Source: JACDAE01 sp963744875 (GTDB taxonomy: Bacteria > Chloroflexota > Ktedonobacteria > Ktedonobacterales > Ktedonobacteraceae). From it: a stretch of DNA of 64,000 bases. Every line of letters starts with the position of its first letter. The first letter of the stretch is position 1. The notes beneath the pieces are model-generated. The model saw only the letters and a program-made list of their open reading frames with translations, ran no database searches and had not been told where the DNA came from. Location of the stretch: contig CAVUVQ010000037.1 of the NCBI GenBank assembly GCA_963744875.1, positions 1 through 64,000 of the forward strand, read 5' to 3'. Position numbers and translations under genes: made by a program. Below are positions 18,024-27,542 of the stretch, in pieces.

Positions 18024-18418
18024 ACCGCTTCTATTCCTTCCACCATCTTTTTTGATGGCAAGAGAAAGCTTGCTTTCCCAATTGTATATTCATTTTATGT
18101 GTCTGAATTTAAAGATGATTTTCATGAGGAAAATGTTTCAAAAAAACGCATAAAAAAACGCTATGCACAATCAAATAATTAGCATGATTGTGAATTTGCA
18201 TTTCACATGAATACTATAATGTAAAGCAAGCAAAAATACAAGCATCCCTATCGATCCCCGTTGAAGCCCTCTCTCCCCTACAAACCGATGGAATAAACCA
18301 CCAGTGAGCAGACGTTGTAGCAAGAGAGACGCTCTATTCCCTTCCATGCATAGTCGCATTTCAGCATACTCTAGATACGCGAAACGTTAAGTACTACAAG
18401 AAAACGGAGTCTTTTTCC
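18024..18418. other. divergent intergenic region, 395 bp
   Basis: The space lies between the start of the MMPL gene (minus) and the start of the old yellow enzyme gene (plus). A plus-strand TATAAT at 18215-18220 could be a -10 element but has no good -35. I see no convincing reading frame, hairpin or repeat. Confidence 0.5.
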
Positions 18419-19534
18419 ATGTCTGTTACCTCAAAAAAAGATATTTTTGAGCATTCTATTGATACATCCACACCAGCCCTTTTCCAACCATTACAATTAA
18501 GAGATATTACGCTCAAGAACCGCATTGTTGTTTCTCCAATGTGCCAGTATTCGTCGGAAGATGGCTTCGCAACCGATTGGCACCTGGTTCACCTGGGCAG
18601 CCGGGCCGTTGGTGGCGCTGCGCTGGTAATAACTGAAGCGGCAGCGGTGGAGGCGCGTGGACGCATCTCACCGCAAGATCTGGGTATTTATCGCGACGAA
18701 CATATTGAGATGCTGGCTCGGATCACACAATTTATTCGTGAGCAAGGTGCAATAGCAGGAATTCAATTGGCTCATGCGGGCCGCAAGGCAAGCACCTATC
18801 GACCATGGAGCGGCAAGGGCGAGGTGACGGTTGAGGACGGTCGCTGGCAGACAATTGGCCCCAGTGCACAACGCTTTTCAGCCAACTATCCACTACCCAC
18901 AGAGTTGACAAAGCAGGAGATTGCGGAGGTCGTGCAGTCTTTTCAGCAGGCAACACAACGCGCAGTCAAGGCCGGTTTCCAGGTGATCGAACTGCACGGA
19001 GCACACGGATACCTGATTCATGAATTCCTCTCCCCACTCTCAAACTCCCGTACAGATGAATATGGTGGAAGCCTGGAGAATCGTATACGTTTGCTCATCG
19101 AGATCGTCGACGCCATACGCACAGTTTTACCAACAGGATTGCCACTTTTCGTACGCCTATCGTCCAGTGATTGGACTGAAGGTGGCTTGACGATCGAAGA
19201 TACCGTAGCGATCTCGCGCGTCTTGCAACAACATGGCGTTGACCTGATTGATGCATCATCCGGTGGAAATGTAGCAACGGCAAAGATACCTCTCAAGCCT
19301 GGTTATCAGGTTCCTTTCGCAGAGCAGGTCAGGCGTGAGACCGGGATAGCAACGGGCGCGGTCGGCCTGATTACCGATCCCGAACAGGCAAACACTATCG
19401 TCGATCAGGGAGAGGCAGACCTCATCTTCCTGGCGCGTGAGTTATTGCGTGATCCATATTGGCCATTGCATGCAGCACGCGCTTTGCAATATGATGTTGA
19501 GTGGTTACCGCAATATGTGCGAGCGAAGAACTAA
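18419..19534 (+). CDS. old yellow enzyme family NADH:flavin oxidoreductase (YqjM-like)
   Basis: A 371-residue FMN-dependent TIM-barrel ene-reductase. SPMCQYSS (about residue 40) carries the active-site cysteine characteristic of the thermophilic-like YqjM subclass. QLAHAGRKAS and ELHGAHGYLIHEFLSPLSN hold the FMN and substrate His pair, and NSRTDEYGGSLENRIR is the family signature. Such enzymes reduce activated alkenes and are often linked to electrophile or oxidative stress. GGAG lies about 11 nt upstream of the ATG. Confidence 0.95.
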   Translation: MSVTSKKDIFEHSIDTSTPALFQPLQLRDITLKNRIVVSPMCQYSSEDGFATDWHLVHLGSRAVGGAALVITEAAAVEARGRISPQDLGIYRDEHIEMLARITQFIREQGAIAGIQLAHAGRKASTYRPWSGKGEVTVEDGRWQTIGPSAQRFSANYPLPTELTKQEIAEVVQSFQQATQRAVKAGFQVIELHGAHGYLIHEFLSPLSNSRTDEYGGSLENRIRLLIEIVDAIRTVLPTGLPLFVRLSSSDWTEGGLTIEDTVAISRVLQQHGVDLIDASSGGNVATAKIPLKPGYQVPFAEQVRRETGIATGAVGLITDPEQANTIVDQGEADLIFLARELLRDPYWPLHAARALQYDVEWLPQYVRAKN

Positions 19535-19573
19535 TTGAGACTTTTTCTCCTATAAAGTGAAAACGGTCTCAAT
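19534..19573 (+). terminator. short hairpin after the old yellow enzyme gene
   Basis: ATTGAGAC (19534-19541) pairs with GTCTCAAT (19566-19573) around a 24-nt loop. There is no T-run after the stem, so termination is uncertain. Confidence 0.3.
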
Positions 19574-19649
19574 CGAAATAATAAGCAAAATTGGGTAGAG
19601 GGTGCTTCCTTGTGAGTGCCCTCTTCCAGGTGAAAGAGGAAGGCAAAAG

Positions 19650-20153
19650 ATGGCAAATCCCCAACATCTCGCGCTACTCAAAGGGAGTATTGAGGACTGG
19701 AACGAATGGCGACAGATCCATCACGAAGTTCGGCCTGATCTGAGCGGAGCAGACCTCAAAGGCACACAGTTGCCCAGGATCGACCTCAGCCACGCGCTCT
19801 TGAACAACGCCGATCTCACAGGCGCAAATCTGATGGAAGCCATGCTCAGCAATGCGGATTTTAGCGACGCTACCCTCAATAAAGCTAACCTTAACAACGC
19901 CGATCTCAAGGGAGCCATTTTGCGTGCCGCCATCATCAGTGAAGCCGATCTCAGGTCGGCCATCCTCACCCACGCCGATCTGACGGACGCCGATCTCTAT
20001 GGAGCATCGCTAAGGGGCGCGGATCTGGAAGGCGCGATTATGCCAGGTGCAAACTTCAGCGAGGCCGACCTGAGCGATGTAGATCTCACGAAAGCACACA
20101 CTCAGGGAGCGCGTTTGCTCAAGGCGTATTTCTTTCGGCAGAATGAAGGGTAA
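19650..20153 (+). CDS. pentapeptide repeat protein
   Basis: A 167-residue protein. From about residue 30 nearly the whole chain consists of A(D/N)Lxx pentapeptides (ADLKGTQLPRIDLSHALLNN and so on) for about 24 repeats, predicting a right-handed quadrilateral beta-helix. Fluoroquinolone-resistance (Qnr/MfpA-like) proteins have this fold, but most members have unknown roles. The ATG at 19650 is preferred over an upstream start because AGGAAGG lies just before it. Confidence 0.88.
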   Translation: MANPQHLALLKGSIEDWNEWRQIHHEVRPDLSGADLKGTQLPRIDLSHALLNNADLTGANLMEAMLSNADFSDATLNKANLNNADLKGAILRAAIISEADLRSAILTHADLTDADLYGASLRGADLEGAIMPGANFSEADLSDVDLTKAHTQGARLLKAYFFRQNEG

Positions 20154-20181
20154 AAAACGCTATGACAACTATGTCCTTCGC

Positions 20182-20823
20182 TCATTTTTGCCCACCAGAC
20201 CAGGCCACAGCCTGCACGAGCAGCTTCCTGAACGACGGATGACCCCAGGCACGCATATCATGACCGAGCGCAAGATAACAGACGCGACCACGCCCCTGCT
20301 CACGTACATACAAAGAAGGGTGACCTCCATCAGGGGTAGAACGTGTAGCGAGTATCTCGGCTGATTGGTCAAGGAGTTCGATCTCGTAAGGCTCGTCGTC
20401 GATCTCAAAATCTGCGATATCGGCTGTAATAGGATGTTCGCGCTTGATGGAAATGGAGAGATGAGTAAATGCCGCGTGCCCTTTGAAACGACTACCTACA
20501 AGATTGAACCATGTGTGGTGATGCTCAAGGGAAGCCATTTCGTCGGCGAAGACATTGGAAGCATGCAGCACGACGAGTCCTTTGCCGCCCTCTATACTCT
20601 GGGCAAGCGCCTGCTGATCGGCGAGAGTCATATATTGACCATTAGAATAGATAATGTAGACATCCGCAGAGACGGTAGCCGCTAGAGGATTATGGAAACG
20701 TTGCATGCCAACCGAGAGGCGCGTGGCAATACCAGCATCAATAAGGGTCTTCTGGAGCGCAAGACCTCCATTCACCAGTTCGTGATAGATGTCGGTGCCT
20801 GCAATAATGACCATTGCTTGCAT
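20182..20823 (-). CDS. ThuA-like domain protein
   Basis: A 213-residue class I glutamine amidotransferase-like protein of the ThuA (trehalose utilisation) group. Features are an early IIAGTDIYHELV strand, the GKGLVVLHAS segment (about 80), HTWFNLVGSRFKGHAAF and a late HPSLYVREQGRGRVCYLALGHD. No clear catalytic Cys-His-Glu triad is visible. Its ATG follows the methyltransferase stop directly (TAAATG), so the two are probably translationally coupled. The role is unknown. Confidence 0.78.
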   Translation of the reverse strand: MQAMVIIAGTDIYHELVNGGLALQKTLIDAGIATRLSVGMQRFHNPLAATVSADVYIIYSNGQYMTLADQQALAQSIEGGKGLVVLHASNVFADEMASLEHHHTWFNLVGSRFKGHAAFTHLSISIKREHPITADIADFEIDDEPYEIELLDQSAEILATRSTPDGGHPSLYVREQGRGRVCYLALGHDMRAWGHPSFRKLLVQAVAWSGGQK

Positions 20824-21606
20824 TTATAGAACCCCACTTTCTTTACGCACTTTCCAGATGCTCTCCATAGGCCAGTGACGCGCCCATTCGTTCTCTTCCT
20901 CAGTGCGGTACGTATTGGTTGCACCGGGAGCCGGACGCGTCTCAATCAGGTCCTCAACGAGCAGATGGTTGCGCCGAAAGAGGCGAATCCATTCACCATA
21001 AGGGATCTGAAAATCGACGGAATCGCCCCAATCCAGGCGTGTGAGGTCGAAATAGTCATTGATGAGGGAACGTTCGATACGATCAGTTTTGACATCGGAA
21101 CAGATGAACTGGATAGGAGTTGCACCAGAGAAGGCGAAAATTCCACCCGGTCGCAAAAGGCGAGCAGCTTCAGGAACGCTGTGATAGGGATTGGTGAAGG
21201 TCATTGCACCCCAATCGCAGAAGATGATATCAAAACTGGCATCTGGCAAGGGAACAGCTTCGGCGCTGGCTTCAATCAAGGGAAAGTCAATGCCAGCCTC
21301 AGCCATCAGGCGACGAGCATGCGAGAGCTGTTGTGACGAGATATCGAGGCCCACAGGTCGTGCGCCCTGTTGCGCAAGAGCAATGGACCAGCGAGCTGCA
21401 CCACAGCCAAATTCCAGAATATCCTTGCCCGCAACCTCGCCCAGAACATTGAGTTCAGACTCGGGAATGCGCCAGAGTCCCCAGGCAAGAGCGTTCTCAC
21501 CGGCCAGAGCCTGGGCATGTAGCTGTTCGTAAGTATTGCTAGTCGCCTCCCACATAGCCTTGTTTTTGCGTACGTGCTCGGGTAATTGTATATTGTCGTC
21601 GCTCAT
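20824..21606 (-). CDS. class I SAM-dependent methyltransferase
   Basis: A 260-residue methyltransferase. Motif I is DILEFGCGAARWSIALA (about residue 62), the acidic loop GLDISSQQL follows, and motif III is LRPGGIFAFSG. The C-terminal part has the WGDSVDFQIPYGEWIRLFRRN segment seen in UbiE-like bacterial enzymes. The substrate is unknown. It is first in a two-gene unit with the ThuA-like gene. Confidence 0.9.
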   Translation of the reverse strand: MSDDNIQLPEHVRKNKAMWEATSNTYEQLHAQALAGENALAWGLWRIPESELNVLGEVAGKDILEFGCGAARWSIALAQQGARPVGLDISSQQLSHARRLMAEAGIDFPLIEASAEAVPLPDASFDIIFCDWGAMTFTNPYHSVPEAARLLRPGGIFAFSGATPIQFICSDVKTDRIERSLINDYFDLTRLDWGDSVDFQIPYGEWIRLFRRNHLLVEDLIETRPAPGATNTYRTEEENEWARHWPMESIWKVRKESGVL

Positions 21607-21891
21607 CGGTGCTCCTTTGCGAGAGAAAAGATGTGTGTTGGTGATCCATTATACGATAGATTTGGAGCTTGCATAATGTCTATATGCGTCTTATTTTCGT
21701 ATTTTCTCCAACATGTCAACATTCACAGCCTCCTATTCGTAAGGACAATAGCAGAAGATTTCTGAATGTACTCAGAAGAAAAACATCTCAAACTGGTAGA
21801 CAAAGAAAAAATCAGTATACTGTAACGTTGTTGTATAGAAAAAGGACAGACTTCACACATCTGGTATAGAGAGAACAAGGGGCAAACAACA

Positions 21892-23091
21892 ATGTACGAT
21901 CCAAATGCACACGACGACACTACCTCTAACCCCTATCAAGAGGGGCGCAACACTTATCCACCCTATCCACCCGCTAGAAACACACAACCTGCCAGGCGTT
22001 CAAGGATCCCCTGGGGATGCGGACTCCTGATATTAGCATTGGCATTATTTGCCGCAGGTTGGGCCGTTGGTCATGTTACAGCCGCACCAGCGCAATCAGG
22101 TTCATTACAGTCTGGATCAAATACACAGGCCGTTCCTACATTAACAGGCGATAACATCAATGCCGTACGAGTGGCAGTAATTGCCAAAGTCAGGCCCGAA
22201 GTCGTGCTCATTACGGTAAACACACAGCAAGGCACGGCACTTGGCTCCGGCGTTATCATCGATAAACGTGGTTATATCGTAACGAACAACCATGTCGTCA
22301 GTGGCGCAACAAACGTCCAGGTAACGCTCTTCAATGGCGCAAATGTGGCGGGACAGGTCGCTGGCACCGATCCAGCCGACGATCTCGCTGTAGTCAAATT
22401 TACTCCGCCATCGGCAAACATCTCTGCCGCTACTCTGGGAGACTCCTCGAAGTTGCAGGTTGGCGAAGATGTACTGGCAATCGGCAATCCACTGGGCATC
22501 ACACAGACGGTGACCAATGGCATTGTGAGCGCATTGGGCCGGAGCGTTTCAGAAGGGCAGGGTGGCGCAACACTTCCCGGTGCTATTCAGACCGATGCCC
22601 CCATTAATCCCGGCAATAGCGGAGGCGCACTGGTCGATCTCCAGGGCAACGTGATCGGCATTCCAACATTGACCGCTATTGATCCAGAGTTCAACGCACC
22701 AGCCAATGGAGTAGGCTTCGCCATTCCATCGAACCGTGTCAGCTTTATTGCGCCGCAGATTATCAGTAACGGGACCGTATCACATACGGGACGAGCCGCG
22801 CTCAACATCGGCGTCGAACCCGTTGATCCTAACCTTGCACAAATGAATAATCTGCCCGTCAACTCTGGCGTGCTTATCACCTCAGTACAGAATGGTGGAG
22901 CAGCAGCTCATGCGGGCCTACAAGCAGGTGACGTAATTGTGCAGGTTGATAACACGCCCGTGGTCGATACGTCGACGTTGAGCGATGCATTATTAAATAA
23001 AGATCCTGGCAATACTGTTGCTGTACACATCTATCGGGGTACTCAGCAGATGACAATGAATGTCACACTCGGTGAATTGCAGGCTGGTTAA
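21892..23091 (+). CDS. HtrA/DegP-type membrane-anchored serine protease with PDZ domain
   Basis: A 399-residue protein: a Pro-rich cytoplasmic head (1-40), one TM helix (about 43-62), a trypsin-like domain and a C-terminal PDZ domain (about 300-395). The triad is visible as His in NNHVVSG, Asp in DPADDLAVVKF and Ser in NPGNSGGAL. Such proteases degrade misfolded extracytoplasmic proteins. It is a single gene followed by stress-type small genes. Confidence 0.95.
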   Translation: MYDPNAHDDTTSNPYQEGRNTYPPYPPARNTQPARRSRIPWGCGLLILALALFAAGWAVGHVTAAPAQSGSLQSGSNTQAVPTLTGDNINAVRVAVIAKVRPEVVLITVNTQQGTALGSGVIIDKRGYIVTNNHVVSGATNVQVTLFNGANVAGQVAGTDPADDLAVVKFTPPSANISAATLGDSSKLQVGEDVLAIGNPLGITQTVTNGIVSALGRSVSEGQGGATLPGAIQTDAPINPGNSGGALVDLQGNVIGIPTLTAIDPEFNAPANGVGFAIPSNRVSFIAPQIISNGTVSHTGRAALNIGVEPVDPNLAQMNNLPVNSGVLITSVQNGGAAAHAGLQAGDVIVQVDNTPVVDTSTLSDALLNKDPGNTVAVHIYRGTQQMTMNVTLGELQAG

Positions 23092-23259
23092 ATGTAGAGA
23101 CAGCGTTCACGATGTCCTCTGTCGGGCTTGATAAATCCTGATGAGGGCATCATGAATTTTTGTAGCATAAAGAAATTGATACCCATCCTCAACAGATCTT
23201 CTCCAGATTCATCAACTCAGCCAGAAACTTTTTTCACATGGGAAGCGTGGAAAGCTATG

Positions 23260-23285
23260 TGATGTTTCCAATATTGGAAACATCA
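23260..23285. promoter_or_regulatory. 26-bp perfect palindrome, likely operator
   Basis: The half-site TGATGTTTCCAAT (23260-23272) is followed by its exact reverse complement to 23285 with no loop. It ends 49 bp before the ATG of the next small gene. A loop-free palindrome without a T-run fits a dimeric repressor site better than a terminator. The regulator is unknown. Confidence 0.5.
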
Positions 23286-23334
23286 GGATAGAAGCTAAAC
23301 AATATACTCATTGAAGAGAAGGAGGCATGAAGAC

Positions 23335-23553
23335 ATGCAAAGTCAGCAAACAACATCCATTAGTAATACGTATTACAATCTGGTCAGCGCTCTTTATCAT
23401 TCACTTAAATCAGCACAGACGTACGCGACATATCTGAAAGATGCTCAGCAGTCGAACGACCAGGAATTGACGCAGTTCTTTCAGTCTCTCCAAAACAGTG
23501 CAAACCAGCAGGCTCAACAGGCTCAACAATTACTTAGCCGTTATAGCAAGTAA
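23335..23553 (+). CDS. small Gln-rich helical protein
   Basis: A 72-residue protein I do not recognise by name. It is hydrophilic and all-helical in appearance, with NTYYNLVSALYHSLKSAQTY and a Gln-rich end (QQAQQAQQLLSRYSK). The ATG at 23335 follows GGAGG by 9 nt. It is followed by the DUF892 gene. Similar short coiled proteins next to DUF892 genes are often seen in stress clusters, so a link is plausible but unproven. Confidence 0.65.
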   Translation: MQSQQTTSISNTYYNLVSALYHSLKSAQTYATYLKDAQQSNDQELTQFFQSLQNSANQQAQQAQQLLSRYSK

Positions 23554-23601
23554 CAACTACTTTTAGCGCAAGCCTGATAGAAAGTACTGGCTTTATATGC
23601 T

Positions 23602-23650
23602 GGGCTGGGATAAAGCTACCGTACATGTTAAAAGTTGCCAGCCCTTTTTT
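23602..23650 (+). terminator. hairpin with T-run between two stress genes
   Basis: GGGCTGG (23602-23608) pairs with CCAGCCC (23638-23644), followed by TTTTTT (23645-23650). The 29-nt loop is long, so it may act as an attenuator before the DUF892 gene. Confidence 0.5.
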
Positions 23651-23664
23651 ACGGAAGGATTTTT

Positions 23665-24162
23665 ATGATGGCAGGAATTCAGAGTCCGCAGGACCTTTTT
23701 CTTTACAACCTTTGTGCAATATATGATGTCGAGCAAAAGTTAACGCAGGTTCTTCCTACGTTAGCCCAGGAAGCGCAGAATCCACAGGTACGTGAGGCAT
23801 TTACAGAGCATTTGCAAGAGACGCAGCAGCACGTACGTAACCTGGAGCAGTGTTTTCAGATTGTTGGGCGTCAGCCAATGCAGCTAGAAACCCACGCGGT
23901 ACAGGGTCTAAAGCAGGATCATGATACTTTCTTGCAACAACAGCCTTCGCCAGAAGCACTCACTATGTTTGATATCGCTGCTGGCTCAAAGAGTGAATAC
24001 CTTGAGATGGCGGCCTATAATGCATTGATTGATGCGGCCAATAGCCTGGGCTTGCAGCAGTGTATTCCTCTCTTCCAGCAAAATCTGCAACAGGAAGAGG
24101 CGGCAGCAAAGAAACTGGCCGCGCTTGGACATCAACTTGGGCAGGTCTCTAGCCCTAAGTAA
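23665..24162 (+). CDS. DUF892 (YciE/YciF-like) ferritin-fold protein
   Basis: A 165-residue protein with the DUF892 signature: an early LYNLCAIYDVEQKLTQVLP, a helix with EHLQETQQHVRNLEQCF, then YLEMAAYNALIDAANSLGL and a final EEAAAKKLA helix. The ferritin-like four-helix fold carries possible metal ligands Glu and His in these helices. Relatives in enterobacteria are stress induced. Two ATGs in tandem (23665, 23668) follow GGAAGGA, and either could serve. Confidence 0.88.
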   Translation: MMAGIQSPQDLFLYNLCAIYDVEQKLTQVLPTLAQEAQNPQVREAFTEHLQETQQHVRNLEQCFQIVGRQPMQLETHAVQGLKQDHDTFLQQQPSPEALTMFDIAAGSKSEYLEMAAYNALIDAANSLGLQQCIPLFQQNLQQEEAAAKKLAALGHQLGQVSSPK

Positions 24163-24284
24163 GGTCTTTGTATTGATGGAGGAGCGCGAGGATCTTTTAC
24201 CTTGCTCGCCTCCATCTTTCTTTATTGCTTCAGGACGTTCCTCTATAGAATAAGTCGGATGAGAATGCAAAAAGGGACACGAAA

Positions 24285-25508
24285 TTAGAGAATGCTTTTC
24301 GTTAATTCACGAGGCTTGATATGATCAAAGAAATCTTTGCCATGGGTATTATAGTATTCTTTAATGATACCAGGGCGAAACGCGTCTTGCTCCTTACGTC
24401 CACGACCAAGGATGGTGCTACGCGTGGCATACCCATAGAATGATGGGTTAGTACCACCAAAGAGCGCAATCATCTTCACACGATTCCTCGGCTTACACCA
24501 ATTGTCGTCTTCTCTCACCATTTTAAGGGCTGCAGTAAGATGCATCACACCGGTATCACCAGTAATAAAGACATCAGCCTGATCGATAAACGCACAGGTC
24601 TCTAGAAGCGTGGGGCGCGGATGAGCGTGCATTAATAACACACGACCCTCAAATTGAGAAGATAATGCCTGATATAAATTTGTAGACGATGAGGCATCCG
24701 TATAAGAAGGCAAGATACCGACGATATAACGTTCATCCTCCCGTAGAGCAGCAGCGATCCCATCAGCAAGCAAAGAAGTCGATGGACGGGTGATGATGGA
24801 GGAGGTGTCGGGCGCAACCAGGATTACCTTACAACGATCAGCAGGAACGCTCGACGTCATCTTCAAACTTTCCATCGCCAGACGCGCCTTTTGGAGATGA
24901 GTTGAGGTTATATAAAGAGGAATATCCTCATAGATACGTGCAGAGAATTTTGCCGAAAGATCAAATTGATGGTTCACGATATTGCGCATCAACACGCTGA
25001 TATGGGTTAACGAGGAGGAGCGATGCGTCAGGAATTCGCGAGCCAGTCTGAAGACATCATAGGGTATGAGAGGAGCATGGAGATGGGAATAAAAGACTGG
25101 AGCCACGATACCCGGCAATACAGCTTCATAGTTACGATCACGCAAAAAACGCGATAAAGAGAGCGCACCTGAGTCCAGAAAGAGCGCTTTCATCCATGTT
25201 TTTCTATCTATTGTTGGTAAAAGGGAAGGATGAGGGCGTATAATACGATTGATACGCGGATCATGCTGGAAGAGTTCGGATTGCACATTATTGCAAAGAA
25301 TATCAATCTTGCCATAAGCGGTCGGGTCTATTTTGATAATCTGATCCGCTGTACAGGAGGCAACTGCGACCGCATCACCGATGCCAATAGGAGGAATAAG
25401 CAAGAAACGCGGAATATCACATTTTACCTTATGCCCCAGCCCTGGTTGTATAGAAAAATCATCATTGTTGGATGTCTGTTCTGAAGGCATCCTTTCTGCC
25501 AATACCAT
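24285..25508 (-). CDS. glycosyltransferase family 9-like protein
   Basis: A 407-residue protein of the heptosyltransferase-type GT-B fold. The N-terminal FLLIPPIGIGDAVAVASC and the C-terminal FITGDTGVMHLTAALKM (Asp-Thr-Gly and His of the sugar-nucleotide site) are the GT9 hallmarks, followed by IALFGGTNPSFYGY. A diderm LPS role is unlikely in Chloroflexota, so it may build another cell-surface glycan. The ATG at 25508 has GGAGGA upstream; a start 42 nt earlier lacks a ribosome site. Confidence 0.82.
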   Translation of the reverse strand: MVLAERMPSEQTSNNDDFSIQPGLGHKVKCDIPRFLLIPPIGIGDAVAVASCTADQIIKIDPTAYGKIDILCNNVQSELFQHDPRINRIIRPHPSLLPTIDRKTWMKALFLDSGALSLSRFLRDRNYEAVLPGIVAPVFYSHLHAPLIPYDVFRLAREFLTHRSSSLTHISVLMRNIVNHQFDLSAKFSARIYEDIPLYITSTHLQKARLAMESLKMTSSVPADRCKVILVAPDTSSIITRPSTSLLADGIAAALREDERYIVGILPSYTDASSSTNLYQALSSQFEGRVLLMHAHPRPTLLETCAFIDQADVFITGDTGVMHLTAALKMVREDDNWCKPRNRVKMIALFGGTNPSFYGYATRSTILGRGRKEQDAFRPGIIKEYYNTHGKDFFDHIKPRELTKSIL

Positions 25509-25757
25509 GCTTGTCCTCCATGCACTATAACAATAAACCAGTAAGCACATTAAAACTGATCTTTACCGTGAGATATAGAATATTAATCACAACAATACTA
25601 GATGTATATTGCTACAGATAGTACGTTTCTCAGCAAAAAAATGTTTCTATACCTTCAAGAAAATGATCAGCGATAGATTGCATGCCCCTATCGTTCTCTC
25701 TATACGTGGCGTATAATCCAGAAAGGTAATCTGAGTAGCTGCATAAGGAGGATTGCG

Positions 25758-27413
25758 TTGGTAGAGATTCATGAAAACGACATGGCATCATTACTAAATT
25801 CGTTTCATGAGGGCATCTGCTGCCTCACGGCACAGGGAGAAGTTCAGTGTTATAACGAGATAGCGCAGATACATTGGAGTGGAGAACAATTTATAAGAAA
25901 TAGCATGCCCTCGCTTCCAGCCATTGCGCAGGGTTTAGCTGGCGAAGAAGTCAGACATGAACTGGTACATATAAACGAACAAAAGGCTCTGCTCGTCAAC
26001 GTGAAACCACTGTACGAAGGAACAAACGCAGTCACGCGCGTCATAGTTATCTCTTTCGATGCCAGCGAAGCAGTACAGTTGGAGAGGCAGACCGATGCTG
26101 CGTTGCAGCTACTGATTGAAGCTACCCTTGACACCGTACAAGTCGAACAGATTGAAGAGGCATTACGCCGCGTTGCAGCCCTTCTGCCACAGCTAAAATC
26201 GGTAGACCACGGGATCGCTTTCCGCCTCGAAGAGACGACACTGATACCAGTTGCCATTTTTGGTACAGGGGAACAGAAATACGAAGCATGGCACAGCGAA
26301 TTGATAGCGGCTAAACTAAACACGGAAGATGCTCTCAAACACCCTGGATCACCATATCTACACGCTTTACAATTAGCCCAACCAGTGATGATTGACTTCG
26401 CTGATAATAGCAAGCACTACGTAAATCCTCATAATCTGCAAGCTGCCATCTATGCGCCCGTGATGATAGACAGCAAGATTGTTGGGCTATTGGGAATAGA
26501 AAGAGAGCGCCCGCGAGATGATCTGGGAACATTTTTCCCAATCTGGAGCATTCAGCTTCTTACAGCTTTAGCACGGTTGACCAGCATGGCATTAGAAAAA
26601 AGGGCATTGCTTTCCGGTGTGACACAATGGCAGGAAGAAGCAAGTACAGCACAAAAATTGCTTTATCAAAAGGAAGAGTTTCTCTCATTGGCGGCGCACG
26701 AACTCAAAAATCCGCTCACGGCTATTCGTGGACAGGCACAGGTGCTGCGGAGACGCATTCACCGCTCTTTGCACCTTCATATAGAACCAGGCGAAGAGGA
26801 GATGCATGATCTGCTAAAAAGTCTGGGTAGCATTGAGCGCCAGACACATCGCATTGAGCAAATGATCAATACACTCTTGACGGCCAGTCGCGTTGATCTC
26901 GATCGTCTGGAACTGGACTTACAGCCGCTGGATATTGTACCCTTGATCCAGCGTACTGTTGAGTCGTTTATTCCCCAGGCGGTCAATTCCGAACTACGCT
27001 TCCTGGTTGCAGGAAGACCGATACTACTTGGAACGGAGCGACCAGTAAACTTGCCTGTTATTTCTATTCAAGGGGATGAAAGCCAGATTGAGCAGATGGT
27101 AGCTAATTTGCTCAGCAACGCTATTCGCTATAGTCCCCATGGAGGCTCTATTATCGTCGCACTACAGAAAAAAGAGGATAATTTTGTAGAACTCTCCGTA
27201 CAAGACTCCGGTATAGGCATTCAAGCAGAGGCATTAACTCACCTGACGGAACGCTTCTACCGTGCAGAGAATGCACGTCATGTGAGTGGACAAGGATTGG
27301 GATTAGGGCTTTATCTGGTCAACGAGCTTGCTAGAAGACATGGAGGACACCTACTGATTGAGAGTAAAGGCATCGGTCAGGGAAGCACATTTCGTATCAT
27401 ATTTGCAAACTAG
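25758..27413 (+). CDS. sensor histidine kinase with PAS-like and GAF domains
   Basis: A 551-residue soluble kinase with no TM helix. It has a PAS-like domain (about 1-110), a GAF domain (about 125-290), then HisKA with phospho-acceptor His314 in AHELKNPLTAIRGQ. The HATPase region shows N-box NLLSNAIRYSPHGG, G1 DSGIGI and G2 GQGLGLGLYLVNELARRHGG. Translation probably begins at TTG 25758, because AAGGAGGA stands 7 nt before it. No response regulator is adjacent, so it is an orphan. Confidence 0.92.
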   Translation: MVEIHENDMASLLNSFHEGICCLTAQGEVQCYNEIAQIHWSGEQFIRNSMPSLPAIAQGLAGEEVRHELVHINEQKALLVNVKPLYEGTNAVTRVIVISFDASEAVQLERQTDAALQLLIEATLDTVQVEQIEEALRRVAALLPQLKSVDHGIAFRLEETTLIPVAIFGTGEQKYEAWHSELIAAKLNTEDALKHPGSPYLHALQLAQPVMIDFADNSKHYVNPHNLQAAIYAPVMIDSKIVGLLGIERERPRDDLGTFFPIWSIQLLTALARLTSMALEKRALLSGVTQWQEEASTAQKLLYQKEEFLSLAAHELKNPLTAIRGQAQVLRRRIHRSLHLHIEPGEEEMHDLLKSLGSIERQTHRIEQMINTLLTASRVDLDRLELDLQPLDIVPLIQRTVESFIPQAVNSELRFLVAGRPILLGTERPVNLPVISIQGDESQIEQMVANLLSNAIRYSPHGGSIIVALQKKEDNFVELSVQDSGIGIQAEALTHLTERFYRAENARHVSGQGLGLGLYLVNELARRHGGHLLIESKGIGQGSTFRIIFAN

Positions 27414-27542
27414 CGAAGTGAAGATAAGCTCATACCTATTGTAAAAAAGGGCAAAGTTTGATACATTATGCATAAACGCACGCATAGAGACGCGTGCGGT
27501 ATTGAGATAGAACACGATAAGACATAATCAGGAGGATTTGTA

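Noticed and set aside
18171..18359. 62-codon minus-strand frame in the space before the old yellow enzyme gene
   Set aside because: No ribosome site, no conserved pattern, and low hydrophobic consistency.
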